Below, one piece after another: positions 7,882 through 12,829 of a stretch of 12,829 nt of DNA. The stretch covers positions 1-12,829 of the forward strand of contig JAJZOA010000003.1 of assembly GCA_021852225.1 (NCBI GenBank), given 5' to 3'. Under the pieces are notes generated by a model. The model saw only the letters and a list, made by a program, of their open reading frames with translations. It was not told the DNA's origin and did no database searches. Both the position numbers and the translations under genes were made by a program. How positions within the stretch are numbered: the first letter of the stretch is position 1; every line of letters starts with the position of its first letter. The DNA is from Planctomycetota bacterium. Its GTDB lineage: Bacteria; Planctomycetota; Phycisphaerae; WQYP01.

Positions 7882-8368
7882 TATTGTCTGATTTGCCGCG
7901 AGCTGGAACAATTTGCAGCAGTTCCCTTCCCGGTGATCCTCCCAGAATATCCTGCACGATGATCTCGATCGCCTGGCGCTGGACGCGCCACACAAATAAT
8001 TCGCCCACCTGATGAAGCGGAACCCAACGGTGTGCGTCGTGTTCGGAATTCAGTTTGACTTTTGCATTCGCCGCCGCCATGGCGGCAAATACCGGCAGCA
8101 GCGTCACGCGGTCTTTGGTCTGGTGGTAAAATCCTTCCAGATATTCCACCTGATGCATGAGCCGGGGCGCCAGTCCGGTTTCCTCGGTCAGTTCGCGCTG
8201 TGCGGCCGCAATGGCGGTCTCTCCCTTTTTGATGCCGCCATAAACCGTCTGCCACGAACCGGCATAATCGCCGGACGAAGCGGACCGGTGAAGCTGCAGA
8301 AACTGGGGGCCTGAGTTTACAATCCTATATACATATACAGCTATACGGTTGGCTTTCACACGGGCCAT
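7874..8368 (-). CDS. Nudix hydrolase
   Basis: Nudix family pyrophosphohydrolase of 164 residues, splitting a nucleoside diphosphate linked to some other moiety. The Nudix box GX5EX7REUXEEXGU is intact at residues 44-66 (GGIKKGE, seven residues, RELTEETGL) and supplies the divalent metal ligands. The layout, with QTVYGG before the box and a later WVPLHQVGELFVW segment, recalls the NudB/dATP pyrophosphohydrolase-like group, but the substrate cannot be read from sequence. The start is ATG 8368, which has AAAGGA (8378-8383 on the minus strand) nine bases upstream; a TTG at 8386 is in frame but lacks this support. It is the last gene of the aroB-dprA-Nudix unit, 27 bases after the dprA stop. If it is NudB-like (dihydroneopterin triphosphate, folate route), the neighbouring aroB (chorismate route) would make metabolic sense, but that is speculation. 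Confidence 0.88.
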   Translation of the reverse strand: MARVKANRIAVYVYRIVNSGPQFLQLHRSASSGDYAGSWQTVYGGIKKGETAIAAAQRELTEETGLAPRLMHQVEYLEGFYHQTKDRVTLLPVFAAMAAANAKVKLNSEHDAHRWVPLHQVGELFVWRVQRQAIEIIVQDILGGSPGRELLQIVPARGKSDNTK

Positions 8369-8395
8369 GGGGCGTTGTCCTTTCAATCCTTACGA

Positions 8396-9655
8396 TTACA
8401 CATGCCGCGGGGTGGCAAGCTGAAACGATCCATCCGCGTTGCGGCGCACCAGTCCGCGAATCTGCAGAAATGTCATCTCCGCCATGACCACGCCCGCAGG
8501 CAGAAGGCTGCTTTCGCACAGGTCGTCGGTCGCCATGGCCCCGTCCACAAGCAATCCCATGATGGTACGCTGCGGCGGACTTAACTCCGTCTCCGTCACT
8601 GTGTGCGATGCCGGTACCCGTGTATCTGCCCGCTGTCGCTTTGCCGGGCGACCGGGGGCCACGGGCGGCGTTTCGGCGAACAGTCCACCGGCAGGACGGC
8701 ATTGCGGTTCGGCAGCCGCCGCGGGCGCAGTGGGCGCGCCACCAAGAAGTTCAGCCTGACCGAGTGCCTCAAGAATGTCCTGGACATTTTCCACCAGCCG
8801 GGCCGAGCCGGTCTTGATTAAATGATGTGTGCCGCTGCTTGCCGCGGAATCCACGCGGCCGGGAAGGGCGAATACCTCACGGCCATAATCATCGGCCGCC
8901 AGACGGGCGGTAATCAGGGAACCGCTGCGCAAATTGGCCTCCACCACAAGTATACCCAGCGACATGCCTGTAATAATGCGATTTCGCGGCGGAAAATTTT
9001 CCGGCAGTGGCGGCTGACCCGGTGCAAGTTCACTCAGGATACAGCCGCGGTCCTCACGCACGATTCGGTCATAAAGGTCCACATTCTCCGGTGGATAACA
9101 GTGCTCCAGCCCGCAGCCTTGTATCACGATGGTGCGCCCGCCGGCGCGCAAGGCGCCAGTATGGCTGGCGGTATCAATGCCGCGGGCACCCCCGCTGATT
9201 ATCGTGACGCCAAGTTCCGCCAGTGCGGCGGCAAATTTATCGCTTTGCTCGCGGCCGTAAAGCGTACAACGGCGCGCACCCACAATTCCTACCGCCAGGG
9301 CGTCCCGCCGCAGCAGCCGACCCCGCAGATACAGCACCACCGGTGGATCGGGAATGGTCGTCAGACCGGGCGGCCATTCAGCATCGTCCGGGCAGATAAT
9401 GCGAATATCGCGCTGGCGGGCCTCTTCAAGTATCGCACGGGAGTCAATGGTCCGCAGCTTTTCCGGTAAGGATGCCGCCCGTCCCGGACCTATTCCATCC
9501 ACGGCGGCAAGCTCCGGCGGCGTGGCGTGGATGACCTTTTCCACATTGCCCAGAATGCCGACCAGTCGCCGGGCCAGAATTGGACCGATTCCTTCGCAGC
9601 GGGACAGGGCGATCCAGGCAAGAAGCGCTGCGGTTGGCTGGTTTATCTGGTTCAT
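8396..9655 (-). CDS. dprA: DNA-processing protein DprA (Smf)
   Basis: DprA binds incoming single-stranded DNA during natural transformation and loads RecA; the gene also occurs in species not known to be competent. The protein has 419 residues. Seen in order: an N-terminal helix-hairpin-helix region (about 20-62, CEGIGPILARRL and VDGIGPGRAASL); the Rossmann-like core with VGIVGARRCTLYG (about 122-134), ISGGARGIDTASHTGAL (153-169), GCGLEHCYPPEN (180-191), SELAPG, FPPRNRIITGMS (221-232), VVEANLRSGSLITA (237-250) and ALPG; a low-complexity Pro/Ala linker of about 45 residues (305-350); and a C-terminal winged-helix domain. The family GSR element appears as GAR here, a mild change. The ATG overlaps the aroB stop (ATGA at 9652-9655), so the two are translationally coupled. 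Confidence 0.96.
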   Translation of the reverse strand: MNQINQPTAALLAWIALSRCEGIGPILARRLVGILGNVEKVIHATPPELAAVDGIGPGRAASLPEKLRTIDSRAILEEARQRDIRIICPDDAEWPPGLTTIPDPPVVLYLRGRLLRRDALAVGIVGARRCTLYGREQSDKFAAALAELGVTIISGGARGIDTASHTGALRAGGRTIVIQGCGLEHCYPPENVDLYDRIVREDRGCILSELAPGQPPLPENFPPRNRIITGMSLGILVVEANLRSGSLITARLAADDYGREVFALPGRVDSAASSGTHHLIKTGSARLVENVQDILEALGQAELLGGAPTAPAAAAEPQCRPAGGLFAETPPVAPGRPAKRQRADTRVPASHTVTETELSPPQRTIMGLLVDGAMATDDLCESSLLPAGVVMAEMTFLQIRGLVRRNADGSFQLATPRHV

Positions 9656-10782
9656 GGGGTGATTCCGGCCGGGCCACCGCCGATGTATTCAAGCGCGGGC
9701 CGAACATATTGTATATCAAGATCTGTAAATATGTCCGCGTGGCCGATCCGGGTCGGCAGAATAAATCGCATGGCTCCCTGCCTCACTTTTTTATCGCTGC
9801 GCATCGCGTCCATTATGACAGGAATGGGCGCCGCGGCCTGTTGGGCGGCGCTTCTGCGCACCGGCAGTCCGGCCCGGGCGATAAGTGATTCAAGCTCCAT
9901 CGCTTCCCGCGGGCTGAAAATTCCACGGTTCGCCGCCATGCGGCCCGCGGCCACCATTCCCAGTGCCACGGCCTGTCCGTGTGGCAGGCCCTGATAGCCG
10001 GCGGTGGTTTCCATCGCATGGCCGAAGGTGTGGCCGAAGTTCAAAATGGCCCGCACGCCATGTTCAAAAGGATCATCCATCACCACAGCCGCCTTGATGC
10101 GCACATTCCACTCGACAAGTTTGGTCAGCGCCTCAGCATTGCGGCGCAGAATCAGGTCAAGATTTTTCGTCAGCCAGGTAAAAAGTTCCGCATCACGTAT
10201 AACGGCATGTTTGATACATTCGGCCAGGCCGCACTGCAGTTCCAGGTCCGGCAGGCTGGCCAGCAGGGCGGTATCCGCCATGACCATGCGCGGATGATGA
10301 AACGCGCCGATCAGGTTTTTGCCGGCCGGATGGTCTACGCCGACCTTGCCGCCGACGCTGGCATCCACCGCCGCCAGAAGCGTGGTGGGAACCTGAATGA
10401 ACGGGAGGCCGCGCAGCATGGTCGCGGCTACGAACCCCGCCATATCGCCCACGACTCCACCCCCCAAGGCAATCACAGGACTGGCCCGTTCCAGACGCGC
10501 GTGTAGAAAGGTGTCCAGCGCGCTGGCTATGGTGGAAAGGTTTTTGCTTGGTTCGCCCGCAGGGAAAACAAATTCCGTAACCGCATAGCCCGCATGTTCC
10601 AGCGAATCCGTGGCCGCTCTTAAATAAAGTGGCGCAACATTGGAATCCGACATTATGCCGCACGATGGCGCGGGTGAAAGTGTATGAACCATGCGGCCAA
10701 GTTGCCCGAAAATTCCATGGCCCACATGCACGTCGTAACGCGTATCTTCAAACGGCGGAAGATGAATGGGAACATTCGGCAT
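9652..10782 (-). CDS. aroB: 3-dehydroquinate synthase
   Basis: Second enzyme of the shikimate pathway, turning DAHP into 3-dehydroquinate with NAD+ and a divalent metal (zinc or cobalt) in the cytoplasm. It has 376 residues, a normal length. Visible: SDSNV and PAGEPSKN for nucleotide and substrate contacts; the NAD-binding GGGVVGDMAGFVAATMLRG (about 107-125); PTTLLAAVDASVGGKVGVD and KNLIGAFHHP; and metal ligands Glu188 (GLAECIKH), His251 (NFGHTFGHAME) and His268 (LPHGQAVALGM). It is complete, with no missing catalytic residue. ATG 10782 has no good Shine-Dalgarno, so initiation may be weak or the transcript may start close by. It leads the minus-strand unit with dprA and the Nudix gene and is divergent from the lexA operon. 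Confidence 0.97.
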   Translation of the reverse strand: MPNVPIHLPPFEDTRYDVHVGHGIFGQLGRMVHTLSPAPSCGIMSDSNVAPLYLRAATDSLEHAGYAVTEFVFPAGEPSKNLSTIASALDTFLHARLERASPVIALGGGVVGDMAGFVAATMLRGLPFIQVPTTLLAAVDASVGGKVGVDHPAGKNLIGAFHHPRMVMADTALLASLPDLELQCGLAECIKHAVIRDAELFTWLTKNLDLILRRNAEALTKLVEWNVRIKAAVVMDDPFEHGVRAILNFGHTFGHAMETTAGYQGLPHGQAVALGMVAAGRMAANRGIFSPREAMELESLIARAGLPVRRSAAQQAAAPIPVIMDAMRSDKKVRQGAMRFILPTRIGHADIFTDLDIQYVRPALEYIGGGPAGITP

Positions 10783-10999
10783 GGGAAGAATTTTAGCGGA
10801 AAATCAACATCTGGCCAGTCCGCTGGAATTTGCCGCCAAAGCTGATGGATCCGACATAGTTGGATTGTCTTTCCGGCGGACAAAATTCCCGCGGCATCAT
10901 TGGATAACATGGTTTATTGCCTTGGCCAATCGCAAAAAGACAATATTAAAAACTGGCCGAGAATAAAAAAAGGATATATTTCATAACCCCCTTGTACGC

Positions 11000-11027
11000 T
11001 TGATGTTAGGGAATTGTTTGTTATACT
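11000..11027 (+). promoter_or_regulatory. Sigma70-type promoter of the lexA operon
   Basis: TTGATG (11000-11005) and TATACT (11022-11027) are separated by 16 bases. They match the consensus -35 and -10 at 4 of 6 and 5 of 6 positions. An AT-rich tract (about 10965-10981) upstream could help as an UP-like element. Transcription should begin near 11034. Confidence 0.6.
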
Positions 11028-11035
11028 ACCAAACA
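11015..11035. promoter_or_regulatory. Inverted repeat TGTTTG-N9-CAAACA over the -10, candidate operator
   Basis: TGTTTG (11015-11020) and CAAACA (11030-11035) form a perfect six-base dyad with a nine-base spacer that contains the -10 hexamer. A repressor bound here would block RNA polymerase. Since lexA is in the transcript and LexA usually represses its own promoter, LexA is the natural candidate. The sequence is not the E. coli (CTGT-N8-ACAG) or Bacillus (GAAC-N4-GTTC) box, which fits the different recognition helix here. That LexA binds it is an inference. Confidence 0.5.
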
Positions 11036-11109
11036 GACGCCGTACAGAAAGGCTCATGAATTCCTTCCTGGCGGTCCGAATATGTATATAACCGGCACAC
11101 CCGGCGTAA

Positions 11110-11189
11110 CCGGCATTTTTGAGTTGGCCACATGGAACGTGGCTGCCGGATGCCAAAGTTTTTGGATCCGCCGTGGGCCGCAGGCCCGC
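11110..11189 (+). other. Structured 5' leader with three hairpins
   Basis: CCGGCA (11110-11115) pairs with TGCCGG (11144-11149), enclosing GCCAC/GTGGC (11127-11131 with 11139-11143). CCAAA/TTTGG follows (11153-11157 with 11161-11165), and then GTGGGCC/GGCCCGC (11173-11179 with 11183-11189, one G-U pair, GCA loop). They end 23 bases before the AAAGGAG ribosome binding site. It does not match any riboswitch I recognise. Confidence 0.4.
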
Positions 11190-11212
11190 ATTGGATTTGA
11201 AAAAGAATCTGG

Positions 11213-11219
11213 AAAGGAG
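11213..11219 (+). promoter_or_regulatory. Strong ribosome binding site setting the start of the pre-lexA gene
   Basis: AAAGGAG lies nine bases before ATG 11229. The frame is open upstream to ATG 11082, but that would read through the hairpin leader and lacks such a site. Confidence 0.75.
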
Positions 11220-11228
11220 TCCCTGATT

Positions 11229-12437
11229 ATGGTTACCGCTTCCCGCTTAAACCTTGAAAATTCACGTTCCCATTACATCAGTCAGGTCAGACCCGAACCT
11301 TCCGCGACTTTGCGCGCCGGCCAGAAAAACAATGGCGACCACCGCTCGCCCGCACCGCTGCGGCCGGACACCCGGGAGTCAGCTTCGCTGGCACCGGCAG
11401 ATTCCCGGCCGGTCGGCCGTTTTCGTACTGGTCGGGTTCCGGCGGGCCTAACCGTGTCGAAAATCAATACTGCTCGCCTGGTAAAACCGGGTTCGCCCTG
11501 GAGCTATCCGCTTAAGAAAGCCCAATTGCCGCTGTGCAGTTTCGGTCCCGGCGGCGATTACATTGTGGACTGGTATCCACAAAACTACCGCCCCACAATA
11601 TTTGATGATCAACCCGCGCAGCCGCGGCAGGTGATGGGCCGCTTTGCCCTGCTTATGGCAGAATTGCGCGACTGGCTGCTGGGCATTCATCCTGGCCGGC
11701 AAGTGCGTTCAGAATCGCACCCGGACCATCTGGAACCATGCGCCGCCTGCGGCCAGCACGATTCCTGGTCGCCGTGGACCCGCGACCATCGCCGGGCGGA
11801 AGCGGGTCTTCCTGCGGCGGCTTATCGATCTGTTTCTGTACAGACAACGGCAGATTCTGTTGTCCCGACAGGACTTGGCGCCACCACCGAACCAGCCGCG
11901 GCCGTCGCCGCCCTGGCGAATCATCTGAAATCCGAGGCGCAACCAGAATTGGCCACTCCGGTCGAAAGGCCAATCGCAAATCCGGAAATCAGCACGGCTG
12001 CAGCAATTATTTCAGAATGCCCTGCAGTTGCCGCGCCGGAAGTTGGCCCGCTGGAACCGCTGAAAATCGACATTGCCGCCGCCCCGATAGCCGCGCGGAT
12101 TGCCGCCCCGGCACCCGCCCCGATTGCAACACTGAATAGAAACCCGATTGCCGTCTTGGCGGATCTGATTCCTCCGAGCATTCCATTTCCCGGTCCTTTA
12201 CATCTGGAGACGCCGCATGACACCCACTCCCAAACAGTTGGCGGTAATGACCGCCATTCGCAATTATCGCCTCAGACTGGGCTTTTCGCCGACAATGCAG
12301 GAACTGGCCGACGAACTGGGCGTGTCCAAGGTAACAGTATTCGAACACGTTCAGGCCCTGTCCGCAAAAAAGCTGGTGCAGCGGTCGGCACACCGGGCAC
12401 GCTCTTTGACTCTGTCACCCGGGGTGAAGCTGCCTGA
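11229..12437 (+). CDS. Unrecognised Ala/Pro-rich protein encoded ahead of lexA
   Basis: No family was recognised. From ATG 11229 the frame gives 402 residues. The first 85 or so are polar and basic (many Arg, Ser, Pro). Residues about 85-205 look most like a folded part: LVKPGSPWSYPLKKAQ, GGDYIVDWYPQNYRPTIFDD, RFALLMAELRDWLLGIHPGR and a CAACGQHD knuckle (one CxxC plus nearby His) followed by WSPWTRDHRRAEAGL. The remainder to about 330 is low-complexity Ala/Pro/Glu/Ile. There is no signal peptide and no clear membrane helix. The last 221 bases overlap lexA in another frame and translate to shadow-like sequence, so the real C-terminus may lie near 12216, perhaps after a one-base indel (see findings). 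The strong ribosome binding site and the shared promoter suggest co-expression with lexA. An SOS role is inferred only from position. Confidence 0.6.
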   Translation: MVTASRLNLENSRSHYISQVRPEPSATLRAGQKNNGDHRSPAPLRPDTRESASLAPADSRPVGRFRTGRVPAGLTVSKINTARLVKPGSPWSYPLKKAQLPLCSFGPGGDYIVDWYPQNYRPTIFDDQPAQPRQVMGRFALLMAELRDWLLGIHPGRQVRSESHPDHLEPCAACGQHDSWSPWTRDHRRAEAGLPAAAYRSVSVQTTADSVVPTGLGATTEPAAAVAALANHLKSEAQPELATPVERPIANPEISTAAAIISECPAVAAPEVGPLEPLKIDIAAAPIAARIAAPAPAPIATLNRNPIAVLADLIPPSIPFPGPLHLETPHDTHSQTVGGNDRHSQLSPQTGLFADNAGTGRRTGRVQGNSIRTRSGPVRKKAGAAVGTPGTLFDSVTRGEAA

Positions 12438-12829
12438 CGAAACCACCCGTTCAAGTTCCCTGCCCCTGGTTGGTTCCATCGCGGCCGGGCGGCCGATTGA
12501 AGCCGTTGAATTTCCCGATCGTGTTAATCTGGAAGAACTGTTTGCAACCCAACGCGGAACGTATGCCCTGCGCGTTCGCGGCGATTCCATGATAGAAGCT
12601 CATATTGCCGATGGCGATATGGTTATTATTGAACAGCGCTCCGTTGCCCGGGCCGGCGAAATTGTGGTGGCGCTTCTGCCCGACGGCACTGCCACACTGA
12701 AGCGTTTTTTCAAGGAAAAAGACCGGGTTCGCTTGGAACCGGCAAACAGTTCGCTTGAACCCATTTATGTTCAGGGAGATTTAAAAATTCAGGGTGTGGT
12801 GATCGGCGTCTCCAGATGTAAAGGACCGG
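12217..12829 (+). CDS. lexA: SOS regulator LexA (S24 autoprotease), 3' end cut by window edge
   Basis: Transcriptional repressor of DNA-damage genes that cleaves itself when stimulated by RecA filaments. 204 residues are visible with no stop before the window ends; LexA proteins are about 200-215, so little is missing. An N-terminal winged helix-turn-helix comes first (GFSPTMQELADELGVSKVTVFEHVQAL, 22-48), with a recognition helix unlike the E. coli one. A basic linker follows, then the cleavage site Ala90-Gly91 in LVGSIAAGRPI, catalytic Ser124 in RVRGDSM and catalytic Lys162 in TATLKRF, spaced 38 residues (37 in E. coli). The end, LKIQGVVIGVSR, matches the family C-terminal strand. ATG 12217 has GGAG (12206-12209) seven bases upstream and starts inside the frame of the preceding gene. 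I expect repression through the dyad at 11015-11035. Confidence 0.96.
   Translation, partial: MTPTPKQLAVMTAIRNYRLRLGFSPTMQELADELGVSKVTVFEHVQALSAKKLVQRSAHRARSLTLSPGVKLPDETTRSSSLPLVGSIAAGRPIEAVEFPDRVNLEELFATQRGTYALRVRGDSMIEAHIADGDMVIIEQRSVARAGEIVVALLPDGTATLKRFFKEKDRVRLEPANSSLEPIYVQGDLKIQGVVIGVSRCKGP

Larger units (their letters stand above)
10783..11228. other. Divergent intergenic region between aroB and the lexA operon
   Basis: These 446 bases contain no convincing gene. The half next to aroB (10783-10960) must hold the aroB promoter on the minus strand, but I see no clear -35/-10 pair. An A-tract (10965-10971) and an AT-rich stretch come before a clear plus-strand promoter at 11000-11027. 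The rest, about 195 bases from the expected transcript start, is a leader with several hairpins. Confidence 0.65.

Noticed and set aside
10653..10910. 85-codon minus-strand open frame over the aroB start.
   Set aside because: It overlaps the conserved aroB N-terminus in another frame and has no recognisable domain.
11738..12139. 133-codon open frame within the pre-lexA gene.
   Set aside because: Arg/Cys-rich shadow-type composition without its own ribosome binding site; the frame from ATG 11229 has strong start signals.
1..12829. CRISPR array, tRNA or rRNA gene, transposase, integrase, toxin-antitoxin pair or phage defence gene.
   Set aside because: None was seen on either strand; repeats are few and short, and all recognised proteins are housekeeping or regulatory.

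Overview
The window is about 57% GC and densely coded. It reads as a chromosomal housekeeping segment of a bacterium, most likely Planctomycetota and perhaps class Phycisphaerae. That placement is an inference from four things: a fused SecDF in a tgt-yajC-secDF cluster, a YajC with a long Ala/Thr/Pro-rich N-terminal extension, a Thermus-like type of SerS active site, and a LexA whose recognition helix is unlike the E. coli one. No tRNA, rRNA, insertion sequence, integrase, CRISPR array or phage gene was seen.

Left block, plus strand (1-7848): the 3' part of serS (seryl-tRNA synthetase, cut by the window start), tgt (tRNA-guanine transglycosylase), yajC, a fused secDF, and a small metallo-beta-lactamase-fold hydrolase whose ribosome binding site lies inside the end of secDF. 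Tgt belongs to tRNA queuosine modification. YajC and SecDF are accessory subunits of the Sec translocase. The secDF reading frame is broken once, at a run of six G (5105-5110). Removing one G gives a complete 1170-residue SecDF, so this is a sequencing error, a real lesion, or much less likely a +1 recoding site.

Middle block, minus strand (7874-10782): aroB (3-dehydroquinate synthase), dprA (DNA-processing protein) and a Nudix hydrolase, transcribed in that order. aroB and dprA overlap by ATGA and the Nudix gene starts 27 bases after the dprA stop, so this looks like one operon. It converges on the left block over a short hairpin-plus-T-run (7861-7881).

Right block, plus strand (10783-12829): a 446-base spacer, divergent from aroB, carries a good sigma70-type promoter (TTGATG, 16 bases, TATACT) with an inverted repeat (TGTTTG-N9-CAAACA) straddling the -10. 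A leader of about 195 nt with several predicted hairpins follows, then an unrecognised Ala/Pro-rich protein gene with a strong ribosome binding site, and then lexA, which runs off the window end only a few codons short of a typical LexA length. The arrangement suggests an SOS-autoregulated operon with an uncharacterised gene ahead of lexA. This is the most interesting part of the window. The secDF frame break is the other main point needing a check.
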